Assembly (NCBI GenBank): GCA_001411745.2 | Contig: LIQB01000010.1 | Location: 79,087-143,086, forward strand | DNA length: 64,000 nucleotides | Reading direction: 5' to 3' | Origin: Psychrobacter glacincola | Lineage (GTDB): Bacteria > Pseudomonadota > Gammaproteobacteria > Pseudomonadales > Moraxellaceae | In this document: positions 26,970 to 35,916 of the stretch, in pieces | Layout of the letters: the number at the start of each line of letters is the position of its first letter | Position numbering within the stretch: position 1 is the stretch's first letter | Translations under genes and position numbers: made by a program | The notes under the pieces: generated by a model | The model's database searches: none | The model's input: only the letters and a program-made list of their open reading frames with translations | Told to the model about the DNA's origin: nothing

Positions 26970-27662
26970 TTAAGCTTTATCTTTCATAATCCAAGAAACC
27001 AAATCAGCAAAATCATCAAAGGCTTCGGTAGGATTTAGCTCACGGATATCTTGTCCATAATTATAACCATAAGACAGCCCGAAAGTATCCATATTAGCAT
27101 TTTGTCCGGCTAAGATATCGTTTCTAGAATCGCCAATCATCACGGCGTGTTCTGGAGTGACGTTCAACGCTTTACAGACATGCAGTAGCGGTGCTGGATC
27201 AGGCTTTTTAGTTGAGAGACTATCACCGCCTAATACTTCACTGAATAAGTCCTGCCAGCCAAAGGATTGCAATATTTTCGGTACAAAACGAATCGGTTTA
27301 TTGGTCACTAACGCCAGCGTAAATCCTGCTGCTTTTAGCTTTTTTAGTCCGCTATCGACATCTGGGTAAGCAACGGTTTTGCTACCACTGAGATTTTTGT
27401 AAGCCTCAAAAAACAGGTGCTCTGCGTGATTGGCTTCCTCGACCGTAAACTCGCCTTCTAATACTTCTATTTTACCAAGCAAGGCGCGCTCGACCAGCAT
27501 TCTTGAGCCATTACCGATCCAATTACGTATGGTGCTAATCGGATAGGTTTCTTTACCAAGTGTCGTTAACATTGCGTTAGTTGCATCCGCCAAATCTGGC
27601 ACACTATCAATGAGCGTGCCATCGAAATCAAAAATCAAAAGTTGCTTAATATCTACAGTCAT
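26970..27662 (-). CDS. gph: Phosphoglycolate phosphatase
   Basis: About 230 aa HAD-superfamily enzyme. Motif I DFDGTLIDS (residues 11-19), motif II near VTNK, motif III K in STKKPDP, and motif IV GDSRNDI. It recycles 2-phosphoglycolate formed during DNA end repair and similar stress. Usual length. Convergent with the orphan gene at 26301. Another HAD phosphatase specificity cannot be excluded. Confidence 0.82.
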   Translation of the reverse strand: MTVDIKQLLIFDFDGTLIDSVPDLADATNAMLTTLGKETYPISTIRNWIGNGSRMLVERALLGKIEVLEGEFTVEEANHAEHLFFEAYKNLSGSKTVAYPDVDSGLKKLKAAGFTLALVTNKPIRFVPKILQSFGWQDLFSEVLGGDSLSTKKPDPAPLLHVCKALNVTPEHAVMIGDSRNDILAGQNANMDTFGLSYGYNYGQDIRELNPTEAFDDFADLVSWIMKDKA

Positions 27663-27827
27663 TATTATTTGCCCACGCTATCAATTTTATACTTTTTTGG
27701 AGTATTAGCTCCAAGCCCTCATTACCTTAGCACAGCAAATCATGAATTCAATTATTTAACAGTCTGTCATTATAGATATTTCTATCTTTTCAGGCTGAGG
27801 GTAATATTTTATTGATATGTTTTATGC

Positions 27828-28328
27828 TTATCCAACCTCTTTATAACGTTCGCGATGTTCCTTTTTCATTCTTAGATAATCTTCGTTCTCACGACACTCG
27901 TCCCATTTTTGTTTAAATATGCGCGCTGACTCTGCTTTGATTGGGTCTTCGATTTGTCGTGGCAACTCTTCGCGACCATGTGCGCCGCTCTGACCTTTTT
28001 TATCATCGGGCACTGGCCCTTTATACTTTTTGCCGCCTTTGTGATTGGCGTAACGACGGGCGCGGGTATAGCCCATTTGAATAAATTTGCGCGCCATATC
28101 TGCACCGACAAAGTCATCGGCCGCCAGATAATCTAAAAACAGCTGATAAATTGTCTCGCTGCTCTCAAGCGCAATATCAGGGGTCGCAAAGCGCCAGTGT
28201 GGCAGGATTTCAGACTTATACGGCTCTACCAATAATACGCCTTGCTCGCCGCGACCGACCCGATACAGCTCGGGCTGCGCGCGCAAATCTAGGTTTTTAT
28301 AATCCAAATCGTAATCGAACGCTCTCAT
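27828..28328 (-). CDS. DUF4385 domain-containing protein
   Basis: About 166 aa with the DUF4385 pattern: FDYDLDYKNLDLR at the N-terminus, then ILPHWRF near residue 40, and RRYANHKGGKKY near residue 93, followed by a basic/acidic tail. No signal or membrane segment. Function unknown; small family seen in several bacterial groups. Transcribed alone. Confidence 0.75.
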   Translation of the reverse strand: MRAFDYDLDYKNLDLRAQPELYRVGRGEQGVLLVEPYKSEILPHWRFATPDIALESSETIYQLFLDYLAADDFVGADMARKFIQMGYTRARRYANHKGGKKYKGPVPDDKKGQSGAHGREELPRQIEDPIKAESARIFKQKWDECRENEDYLRMKKEHRERYKEVG

Positions 28329-28510
28329 CGCTTTTCCCTATTAGTATTCGTCATCTGTCATATTTATCATTATCAATACTATCGAGTATACTGAGCGCCG
28401 CTGTCTAAAAAACAGCACAAAAATGTTATGCAACCGTGACAGTAAGCGTTTAGCATGAGAAGCATAGCGAATAGAATCAATCATTGAGCAGGTCTGAGTA
28501 GGTTAAAGTT

Positions 28511-28879
28511 ATGACAGTTAATAAAAACATCCTCAATAGCTGCAGTCTAGCTGGCTCGACTGTTACGATGTCGTTAAAAAGTATATTTATGATTTCGGTG
28601 CTGCTGCTCATCAGCGTATTAAGCACCAATGCTGCCCATAGCGCATGGTTTGAACGATTGATTCCGCAAGGAGAAACTTATACGGTACGTGAGATAGATC
28701 GTGATTTGGCGTTCGTGATTGATGGTTTCATTTATGATGCGCGCACGTCTTGTTTTTTAGCAGTGGGCGATCGGGTGATATTTTTTGAAGGGCGTCATGG
28801 TATCGATTACCGCGCGACGGTTTATGACTTAGACTCGCGTGAACGTTGCGAGGTGTTATTAAGAAGGCGTTTGTCATAA
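28511..28879 (+). CDS. Small exported protein, unknown function
   Basis: About 122 aa. A hydrophobic segment (residues 26-44) ending NAAHSA looks like a signal peptide with cleavage before WFERL, leaving a soluble domain of about 77 residues with two cysteines (possible disulfide). An inner start at Met20 would give a more usual signal peptide length. The mature part has an OB-like beta pattern, but I cannot name a family. A strong terminator follows. Confidence 0.6.
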   Translation: MTVNKNILNSCSLAGSTVTMSLKSIFMISVLLLISVLSTNAAHSAWFERLIPQGETYTVREIDRDLAFVIDGFIYDARTSCFLAVGDRVIFFEGRHGIDYRATVYDLDSRERCEVLLRRRLS

Positions 28880-28895
28880 GCTTTTTTTTAGACAT

Positions 28896-28932
28896 AAAAA
28901 AAGCCCCGAACATTGCTGTTCGGGGCTTTTTA
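28896..28932. terminator. Strong bidirectional terminator
   Basis: AAAAAAGCCCCGAACA, loop TTGC, TGTTCGGGGCTTTTT. It serves the small exported protein and probably also the convergent tRNA-Phe transcript. Confidence 0.9.
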
Positions 28933-28947
28933 GAATTCTTAAACGAA

Positions 28948-29023
28948 TGGTGGCTCGAGGCAGGTTCGAACTGCCGACACACGGATTTTCAATCCGTTGC
29001 TCTACCGACTGAGCTATCGAGCC
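28948..29023 (-). tRNA. tRNA-Phe (GAA)
   Basis: 76 bases on the minus strand with complete cloverleaf: acceptor GGCTCGA/TCGAGCC, D arm with AGCTCAG, anticodon stem ACGGA/TCCGT with loop TTGAAAA (anticodon GAA), TTCGAA T-loop, and encoded CCA end. Single tRNA, not in a cluster. Confidence 0.96.
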
Positions 29024-29145
29024 GTCTTCGTTGAGGCGCTATTAAACTAAATATAGGCGTTGCTGTCAAGTGGTTTTTGCATAATAGAAGATAAAAGACG
29101 ATAAATAATCAAATATTGGCAAAATTAACTGTTTCTACTCTCGAC

Positions 29146-29568
29146 TTAGTCTTTAACACGCAGTAAATCATACTCGCTCATAATACGATGGATATCCGCA
29201 TCGGCAGGGACAAACTCACGGACGCCTTTTTTTATCTCAGCATCATAGACCAGTTTGATAAACTTAGCATCGATCGCGCGACCGCGATTTTGTGGATGTA
29301 CCGTTAAATATTGCAAACGCTTGGCATCGGTTTGCCCATCATCAAAACAGGCAACAGCAGCGATAGGTTTGTCATTGAACATACCGACATACAGATATTG
29401 ACCACGCTTAAAACCTTGCTCAACGATGTTTAATACCTCGAGACCATCAGGCTGCGCATCATCGCTATCATATAATGCCTGCAAGCGCTCTGATAGCTCA
29501 TTGTTACGCGCAGGTTTTTTGATGAGTGGGGCATCCAAGCTATTGATGGCAATCGCTTCTAAAGGCAT
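29146..29568 (-). CDS. GNAT-fold, PanZ-like acetyl-CoA sensor
   Basis: About 140 aa from ATG at 29568, which has AGGA 8 bases upstream; the open frame extends further to 29643 without a good site. The GNAT acetyl-CoA-binding turn is seen in LTVHPQNRGRAID. Order and size resemble PanZ (PanM), which binds acetyl-CoA and triggers maturation of aspartate decarboxylase PanD, but the similarity is modest and panD is not nearby. It could be another small N-acetyltransferase. Confidence 0.55.
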   Translation of the reverse strand: MPLEAIAINSLDAPLIKKPARNNELSERLQALYDSDDAQPDGLEVLNIVEQGFKRGQYLYVGMFNDKPIAAVACFDDGQTDAKRLQYLTVHPQNRGRAIDAKFIKLVYDAEIKKGVREFVPADADIHRIMSEYDLLRVKD

Positions 29569-30109
29569 AGCAGTTCCTATAAACAGAGGGTTTCTATCGT
29601 ATAAAGTAGCAGTATGACACAGCACAAAGTTATAACACGGCAAAAAGTCATAGAAAGTAGGCTGTAGAATATGATATCTAAAAGTCAGTGCAAATCATGA
29701 TTAATAATACTGAACACACTATTTTAGCAGAATGAGGTAATTTTGTGCGTGGTTTACCGCTTGGTCGTGGCAGTAAATGTTAGGGTTTGCTATGATGAGG
29801 CTAGATGATATTTAGTACGTACGAACCCTAGGGCGTGTCCTCAATTCAATCGATAGTTATCTAAATGGGTTAAAAATGGCTAAATCTTGCCAAACGGCGT
29901 CAAATAGCTGACTAATATCTCGATATTTATCTCATTTTTATCGCCATTTTTAAAATGAGGACACGCCCTAATACCTTGATATCTTTTGTATATATCATTT
30001 TCTAATACATTTTTTGCTAGCGCTGACCCAGACACTAGTAAAATATTTAGACATGTTTCGCCTTATTTATTGACCGCTTTTCACTGATAAAAACTGATAG
30101 AGAGTAGCC
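29569..30109. other. Intergenic region with MITE copy 2
   Basis: About 540 bases between the PanZ-like gene and hisB, holding the divergent promoters and the 138-bp element listed separately. Nothing else was recognised. Confidence 0.5.
29831..29968. mobile_element. MITE-like element, copy 2 (138 bp)
   Basis: Ends GGGCGTGTCCTCA and TGAGGACACGCCC are perfect inverted repeats. Flanks read CTAG and CTAA, both fitting an IS5-type YTAR target. The interior matches the copy at 19673 except that about 31 bases are missing between two TTATCT words, a deletion between short repeats. Confidence 0.75.
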
Positions 30110-30775
30110 ATGACAGCCAATGCAATGACGACTGCTGATACACCTGAGCAAAATGCACCAAAAAACCTAAATTTACATGGTCGCCCTGAACGTATTGCGA
30201 CCGTTGAGCGCATTACTGCTGAGACCCAAGTGACTTGTACCGTCAATCTTGATGGTACGGGTCAAGGGGTTGTAGATACTGGCGTGCCGTTTTTGGATCA
30301 TATGATTGATCAAATCAAGCGTCACGGTTTGTTTGACTTAGAGATTAAATGCAACGGTGATACCTTTATCGATGACCATCATAGCGTTGAAGACACTGGT
30401 ATTACCCTTGGACAAGCATTTAACAAGGCATTGGGCGACAAAAAAGGCATTCGTCGTTATGGGCACTTTTATGCGCCGCTAGATGAGGCATTGACCCGCG
30501 CTGTTGTCGATCTATCAGGACGTCCGGGTTTACACATGGACATTCCCTTTACCCGTTCGCATGTCGGTAATTTCGATGTTGATTTGTTCAGTGAGTTTTT
30601 CTATGGTTTCGTCAATCATTCATGGATGACGGTGCATTTAGACAATTTAAAAGGTAAAAACAGCCATCATCAAATTGAATCTACCTTTAAAGCGTTTGCT
30701 CGTGCGCTACGTATGGCGTGCGAATATGATGAGCGTGCACTCAATACTCTGCCATCGACTAAAGAGGCGTTTTAA
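30110..30775 (+). CDS. hisB: Imidazoleglycerol-phosphate dehydratase HisB
   Basis: About 221 aa, the monofunctional type without the histidinol-phosphatase domain. Catalyses the sixth step of histidine synthesis. Metal-binding histidine motifs DDHHSVED and NSHHQIES are visible, plus [15 protein letters not shown] near residue 60. The first 25 residues are a variable extension. Its stop overlaps the hisH start by one base (TAATG), so the two are coupled. Confidence 0.96.
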   Translation: MTANAMTTADTPEQNAPKNLNLHGRPERIATVERITAETQVTCTVNLDGTGQGVVDTGVPFLDHMIDQIKRHGLFDLEIKCNGDTFIDDHHSVEDTGITLGQAFNKALGDKKGIRRYGHFYAPLDEALTRAVVDLSGRPGLHMDIPFTRSHVGNFDVDLFSEFFYGFVNHSWMTVHLDNLKGKNSHHQIESTFKAFARALRMACEYDERALNTLPSTKEAF

Positions 30776-31419
30776 TGGCTAAAGTGACCAAAATTGCCCT
30801 ACTAGATTATGGCATGGGTAATTTGCATTCCGCCAGTAAAGCCTTGTCAGTGGTAGGGGCAGAAGTCTCTATCACCAATGATCCTAAGGTTGTCGCTGTG
30901 GCAGATAAGATTGTCTTCCCCGGTGTCGGTGCTATGCGTGACTGTATCGCTGGCATGCATGAAGCAGGGATTGATGACGTCATACGCCATGCGGTGTTTA
31001 ATAAGCCCGTTATGGCTATTTGTGTGGGCATGCAGGCATTGTTTGAGCAGTCCGCTGAAAATGGTGGTACTGACTGCCTGGGTATCTTAAAAGGCACTGT
31101 AGAAGCATTTGACCCTACGTGGAAAGACGAGCAGGGCGCAACTATAAAAGTACCGCATATGGGCTGGAATACCATTAGCGGTATGGATTTTGACCATCCG
31201 CTGTGGCATGGTATTCAAAACAATGCGCATTTTTACTTTGTACATAGCTATTATTGCGAGCCTACTGATAGCTCACAAGTGGCGGCGGTATGTGACTATG
31301 GTCAACCGTTTTGTGCCAGTGTCATCCAAGACAATTTATTTGCGACTCAGTTCCACCCAGAAAAAAGTCATACTGCTGGCTTGCAGTTGCTGAAAAATTT
31401 CGTCGAGTGGAATGTGTAA
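30775..31419 (+). CDS. hisH: Imidazole glycerol phosphate synthase subunit HisH
   Basis: About 214 aa class-I glutamine amidotransferase that feeds ammonia to HisF. Nucleophile cysteine in ICVGMQ, histidine and glutamate in FHPEKS, oxyanion strand near PGVGAM. Starts in overlap with the hisB stop. The usual next genes hisA and hisF are not here; hisA is about 22.6 kb away. Confidence 0.95.
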   Translation: MAKVTKIALLDYGMGNLHSASKALSVVGAEVSITNDPKVVAVADKIVFPGVGAMRDCIAGMHEAGIDDVIRHAVFNKPVMAICVGMQALFEQSAENGGTDCLGILKGTVEAFDPTWKDEQGATIKVPHMGWNTISGMDFDHPLWHGIQNNAHFYFVHSYYCEPTDSSQVAAVCDYGQPFCASVIQDNLFATQFHPEKSHTAGLQLLKNFVEWNV

Positions 31420-31457
31420 GTAGTTGATAACCGTGAAGTGAATATTTAATTTAGTAG

Positions 31458-31492
31458 AAGGTAGATTATCAAGTGTATAATCTGCCTTTTTT
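31458..31492 (+). terminator. Terminator of hisBH
   Basis: AAGGTAGATTAT pairs with ATAATCTGCCTT (one T-G pair), 7-base loop, and T run. Confidence 0.82.
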
Positions 31493-31602
31493 ATGCTCAG
31501 CCATCACTTTGTAGCTGCCACTCTTTAACTATTATAGTTTAGCCATCATGGTTTAGTGATACTCTCCGTCGTTTTCTACTTGCTTATATTTGGAATACTC
31601 TA

Positions 31603-31977
31603 GTGGATTTTACCGCTTTTAAAATCAATATTATTGAAGTATCTGGACTTGCCAAAGATGCCTTACATATCTATGTCGGCGTCGGCATCTATCTTTTGTG
31701 TCTGCTTGTGCTGCGTCCTATCATTAAAAAGCAAAGCATCAGATCATTCATGGCTTTAGTCGTCGTGACGGGCATTGCTTTATTGGGCGAGTATTTAGAT
31801 AATCGAAATACGATTGAAGCATCAGGCATGGCTGGCTTAAGCCACGAACAGCTGGTCGCCAGCCTCCGCGATTTGATCAATACCTGCATGCTGCCTTACG
31901 TGCTCTATGCGCTGAATAAGTGGACGAAGATATTCAGTTCATTCAATCCGTCTACTAAACTTTTAAAGCAGCGCTAA
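31603..31977 (+). CDS. Small membrane protein, unknown function
   Basis: About 124 aa starting at GTG. Three hydrophobic segments (about residues 22-40, 50-65 and 93-105) with a conserved-looking GEYLDNR stretch after the second. No family recognised. It follows the hisBH terminator and so has its own promoter. Confidence 0.6.
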   Translation: MDFTAFKINIIEVSGLAKDALHIYVGVGIYLLCLLVLRPIIKKQSIRSFMALVVVTGIALLGEYLDNRNTIEASGMAGLSHEQLVASLRDLINTCMLPYVLYALNKWTKIFSSFNPSTKLLKQR

Positions 31978-32075
31978 TATTCCGAAGTAATTTTATTTCA
32001 GATATCAAAAAAGTAAACTTAAGTAGGATTTTATGGTGTAAAATTTATAATATAAAATATATAGCAGACCATATT

Positions 32076-33188
32076 ATGTCTTCATTTAAAATATCTACTT
32101 ACATTTTTTCTTCTACCATTCTATTCCTAACGACGTTTAGCTATCATTCAGCAGTGGCAAATCAAAATGTCATCATTGACCTAAACAAACCCATATCGGC
32201 AGCACTTTTAGCACAGTACAATCGTGATGGTATCGAGATTGACTACGATGATACGACCGTATTGAAACACGTTTATGTGACGGCAAAAGATGGGTTAATC
32301 GCACGTCAGTTGCCAAGCGGTGCCGCTAGAAGCGTTAAGAGCTATGCGTTTGGTGAGAAACTAGACGTCATTGAAGATAGAAAGGATTGGTATACGGTAC
32401 GAGATAGTATTGATAGACAATACGATGAGAATAATGACGGTGTTATTGATAAAAGCATTAGTCAATGGGAAAAGGTGTTTGTAAAGAAAGACCTTACGGG
32501 TGATGCTTCTGATATTCGCCTAACGGATGAGGATATTCATACCATCAGATATTTATCTGTGGGTGACTTTCAGTTTTTTGATGAAGAGAAACAGTTAGAC
32601 AAATACCTTGAAATTGAGCTAATTGATAGGGCTTTGTTTGAGGAAAAACGTCCAATTGCCGTTAATTTTTTATCAAAAAATGCTAAAGGGGTACATAAAA
32701 AAAGCGGTGTACTATCGATTCCAACTACTAACAAGCTAGTAACATTCACTGATAACGACGTAGATAATGATGGGTATCAGATTTTTGACTATATCGGTCA
32801 GATGAACGTGTTTAATCAGCATATCGTCCATGGTTCTTATTGGGAAGCATGGGACTATAAAATGATTGATAAACATACAGGCGCAATCACCAAAACATTT
32901 TCTGGTTATCCTTATCTGTCACCTGATAAAAAATATATCATTACGACTCATACTAACCCGTATGAAGATCAGACCGAACTGACGCTGTATAAGGTTTATG
33001 GTAAAAACTTCGCTACCGTTCTAGACGTTGGGTTTAGTCGTTGGATGGTAGTGGGGGAAATGGAAGATAGCTTTTGGGCGAGAGATGGCTATTTGTATCT
33101 ATCCGTCAATCATCGCGCCACTGTTTGGACAGCAGAAGGTGATCTTAATCAACAGCATCAATATATTAGGATAAAGGTGGATCTATAG
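32076..33188 (+). CDS. Exported protein with SH3-like and EF-hand-like parts
   Basis: About 370 aa. Signal peptide about residues 1-28 (ending AVA, mature NQN). Residues about 65-115 resemble a bacterial SH3-type fold. Calcium-loop-like segments occur at D117-D125 (DENNDGVID) and again near residue 229 (NDVDNDGY), each with the DxNxDG pattern but without the final glutamate. The C-terminal half has repeating beta-strand segments like a propeller (SPDKKYIITTH). Periplasmic or secreted; function unknown. Confidence 0.65.
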   Translation: MSSFKISTYIFSSTILFLTTFSYHSAVANQNVIIDLNKPISAALLAQYNRDGIEIDYDDTTVLKHVYVTAKDGLIARQLPSGAARSVKSYAFGEKLDVIEDRKDWYTVRDSIDRQYDENNDGVIDKSISQWEKVFVKKDLTGDASDIRLTDEDIHTIRYLSVGDFQFFDEEKQLDKYLEIELIDRALFEEKRPIAVNFLSKNAKGVHKKSGVLSIPTTNKLVTFTDNDVDNDGYQIFDYIGQMNVFNQHIVHGSYWEAWDYKMIDKHTGAITKTFSGYPYLSPDKKYIITTHTNPYEDQTELTLYKVYGKNFATVLDVGFSRWMVVGEMEDSFWARDGYLYLSVNHRATVWTAEGDLNQQHQYIRIKVDL

Positions 33189-33213
33189 AGACTCCACCTA
33201 GATCTATATCAAC

Positions 33214-34530
33214 CTATCTTTGATCATATAACGCGCGAACCACTTCACCAATCGCCGCAATACCATCAGTCAGCGTCTGCTCGTCAGCCGCGATACTCAT
33301 ACGAATACATTCATGTGCATGCTGATAATCGCTGACATCGACACCAGGGAAGAAATACTGACTTGGTACGATGAGAGTGCCTTTTTCTTTTAAAATCTCG
33401 TACAGCTCAACCGTGGTAATCGGCAAGTCTTTAAACCATAGCCATAAGAAAATCGCGCCTTCAGGCTTATGAATCATCAACGGATAATCACCCAATGCTT
33501 CTTTTAGCAGCTTCACGGCAAGGGTCGCCTGCTTTTGATAAAACGGTTTAATCTCATTATCGGCTAACTGCTTGATACGGTCGTTTTCTACCAATGGCGT
33601 GGCAATCGCTGCACCAAAGCGTGTCGGTGCTAGATTCACCACCGCATTCATCGCGCTGACCGCTTCGATCACTTTCGCATCGGCAACGATAATACCCGTA
33701 CGCATACCAGGCAGGCCAATTTTGGACAGGCTAAAGCACAGAATTGTATTGTTATCCCACGTCAAATGCGCGTCTGAATAGATGATGTTAGGGAAGGGCA
33801 TACCGTAGGCATTATCGATGATAAGCGGTATGTCATAACGTTTGGCAATCTCGGCCAAATGCGCCATTTCGTCATCGGTCAGCACGTTGCCCGTCGGGTT
33901 GGTCGGGCGTGAACAGCAAATCGCACCGATACGGCCTTCTTTTAGCGCTGGCAAGTTCTCTAATGCGTCAAAATCGACACGATATTTAAAGAAACCTTCC
34001 TCACCATCATGAGTCACTTCATCGATATGTGGCAATACCGCTGCGAAATGCTGACCTTCGACATGCACGTCGCTATAGCCGATATACTCAGGGGTCAATG
34101 GCAGTAGAATGGATTTGTCTACAGCTCCATTCTTTTCATCTTTGAACGCACCGCCAAACAGATTAAACAGATAGAAAAACGCATTTTGTGAGCCATTGGT
34201 CAGAGCGATGTTTTCTGAGGTCAGGTTCCAATCATAATGACGGTTAAAAAAGCCAACCAAGGCATCGATAAAGGCCGAATCCCCTTGCGGATTAGAGTAG
34301 TTCGCCATGCTGATAATCGCGCTACTATTGGCCTCTCCTGCATCATTATCATTGCCAAGCGCTTTATACGTTTCTAAAAACAACTCATTGACGGCATCAA
34401 TTTTGGCAGGGTTACCACCGCCCAGCATGTTGACTGGCTGATCGCTTTTTAGCGCATCGCCCAAATCGTCCATCAATTGTGAGATGCCAGTGGGCTGGGT
34501 AAATTTTTGACCGAACTTTGAGAATTTCAT
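33214..34530 (-). CDS. avtA: Valine--pyruvate aminotransferase AvtA
   Basis: About 438 aa, class I/II PLP aminotransferase. N-terminus MKFSKFGQKFT and the early LGGGNPAKI turn are AvtA features; the PLP lysine is in SLSKIGLPGMRTG, and CSRPTNPTGNVL and DNAYGMPFP are the cofactor segments. Makes alanine or valine by transamination with pyruvate. Convergent with the exported-protein gene, 25 bases away. Confidence 0.92.
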   Translation of the reverse strand: MKFSKFGQKFTQPTGISQLMDDLGDALKSDQPVNMLGGGNPAKIDAVNELFLETYKALGNDNDAGEANSSAIISMANYSNPQGDSAFIDALVGFFNRHYDWNLTSENIALTNGSQNAFFYLFNLFGGAFKDEKNGAVDKSILLPLTPEYIGYSDVHVEGQHFAAVLPHIDEVTHDGEEGFFKYRVDFDALENLPALKEGRIGAICCSRPTNPTGNVLTDDEMAHLAEIAKRYDIPLIIDNAYGMPFPNIIYSDAHLTWDNNTILCFSLSKIGLPGMRTGIIVADAKVIEAVSAMNAVVNLAPTRFGAAIATPLVENDRIKQLADNEIKPFYQKQATLAVKLLKEALGDYPLMIHKPEGAIFLWLWFKDLPITTVELYEILKEKGTLIVPSQYFFPGVDVSDYQHAHECIRMSIAADEQTLTDGIAAIGEVVRALYDQR

Positions 34531-35087
34531 AAGATTACCATGCTGTTTTGGAGGATTTTGTAAGAAGGAATTTGCTTGATAAAAGTTAGGCTAGTATAGC
34601 AAATGAGGGCTAGGTAATCCCCCCAATAAATCAGTAAACTGCAAGGCTGATATTGGTTTGTATACTTATACGCTCTATGAAATGAAAACGCCTTCTACAT
34701 GCATAGAAGGCGTTTTAGTTTTAGGGGCTGAGGTTTTGGAGCTAAGTCACTGCGATTTGTCAAATTCAGTAGGATATCCGCTATAATCAGGGCTAAAAAC
34801 CTTGTTATAGCAAAGTTTATCTATCTTCTAGAGCCTTATCCTTTAAATAATCTTTCTCTTGCTGACGTAGAGTTGTAACACCTAATTTTATTAAGAAGTT
34901 TCGACGGTTTTTAAAGATAAAATATTTCTCAAGACAACTGTTATTAGCTAACTAAAGTTTTGCAAATGTCAGAAAGTATACAGAATGAGCGGTAAGATTG
35001 GTGTATCGCTAATCACTTAATATTCTATGATAGTATTAAACTTTAAATATATTCCGAAAAATGAATAATTATATGGATAACTAGAAC
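34531..35087. other. Intergenic region before the accessory pair
   Basis: About 557 bases. After a terminator-like hairpin there is a perfect -10 TATAAT (34782-34787) with TTGTCA 19 bases upstream, a poor spacing, roughly 300 bases before the next gene. The DNA then becomes strongly AT-rich. No gene seen; a small RNA is possible but unsupported. Confidence 0.4.
34685..34716. terminator. Bidirectional terminator-like hairpin
   Basis: AAAACGCCTTCTA, loop CATGCA, TAGAAGGCGTTTT. Confidence 0.75.
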
Positions 35088-35534
35088 ATGTATTGGTTTA
35101 CACGCTTATTTTGGGAAGATTCTGCGATAATAGTATCTTATATTAGTCTATTTGTCGCAGTCTGGACGTTATATATTGCGAGCAGTCTAAAAAATTCACT
35201 GAAATCAAAAGCAAGACTTCTGGAGATATATAATGGGCTTGAAGTTGAAAGAAATAATTTCACTAATAATTTATTCAAAAATAATAAGCAGCAAAAGTTA
35301 GATATAGTCGCTTTAGAAGGTACATTAAGTTCTATTAAAGGTCTACTTAAGTCTATTCCTCAATATATACCTAAAAGTTTGAAAATAGAGGTTGACGAAT
35401 TTATTACTAGTATTGATATTCAGTCTCAAGACTATACTAACAATAATTTTGATTATTATTTTAAAAAATATGCAAATCTAAATACGCTTATTACCCAAAT
35501 CGAAGAAATAAACAAAGATAACTCATGGAGTTAA
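35088..35534 (+). CDS. Membrane-anchored helical protein, unknown (accessory)
   Basis: About 148 aa. One membrane helix at residues 14-34, followed by a cytosolic helical region rich in K, N, L and I (possible coiled coil, residues 40-75 and 125-146). No family recognised. DNA is very AT-rich (14 G/C in the 60 bases at 35221-35280). The stop is one base before the next ATG, so the two genes are translated together. Convergent with the nuclease-like gene at 35917. Confidence 0.6.
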   Translation: MYWFTRLFWEDSAIIVSYISLFVAVWTLYIASSLKNSLKSKARLLEIYNGLEVERNNFTNNLFKNNKQQKLDIVALEGTLSSIKGLLKSIPQYIPKSLKIEVDEFITSIDIQSQDYTNNNFDYYFKKYANLNTLITQIEEINKDNSWS

Positions 35535-35535
35535 T

Positions 35536-35895
35536 ATGAATAGAAATATTGCTGAAGAACTGGCTACTAAGTTACTAAAAGAGACCCACTTAGAAAACAT
35601 AGTCTGGAGCATTAAAGAAGCTCCATTCAATCTAGAGAATAAAACTGAAAACTTCATCTCGATATATTTAGAAACTACGTACAAAGGAAAAATAATTGGT
35701 TTGTTCGAAAAACGACTTAAACATTATCATGATGAAGATATTTATGATTGGGTTTCAGAAGCAAACTTATGTATTGTAGAAGAAAAAGCTACAAGGCGTA
35801 TATCTACGTGGGAAGGAGGTGGGAGTAAAGCTACTCGTGATCTACTATTCTATGCAAAAGCAAAAGCATCAGGCGTTCTTAATTTACTAGAATAA
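35536..35895 (+). CDS. Small soluble protein, unknown (accessory)
   Basis: About 119 aa; GGAG six bases before ATG overlaps the end of the gene at 35088, so coupled with it. Mixed alpha/beta composition: LETTYKGKIIGLFEKRL then a C-terminal STWEGGGSKATRDLL helix. No motif or family recognised. It ends 21 bases before the end of the convergent nuclease-like gene, suggesting the three genes arrived together. Confidence 0.6.
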   Translation: MNRNIAEELATKLLKETHLENIVWSIKEAPFNLENKTENFISIYLETTYKGKIIGLFEKRLKHYHDEDIYDWVSEANLCIVEEKATRRISTWEGGGSKATRDLLFYAKAKASGVLNLLE

Positions 35896-35916
35896 TAGCC
35901 TGACTTAAGGGAAAAT

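Noticed and set aside
33175..33203. Terminator between the exported protein gene and avtA
   Set aside because: GGTGGA/TCCACC hairpin lies partly inside the gene and lacks a T run.
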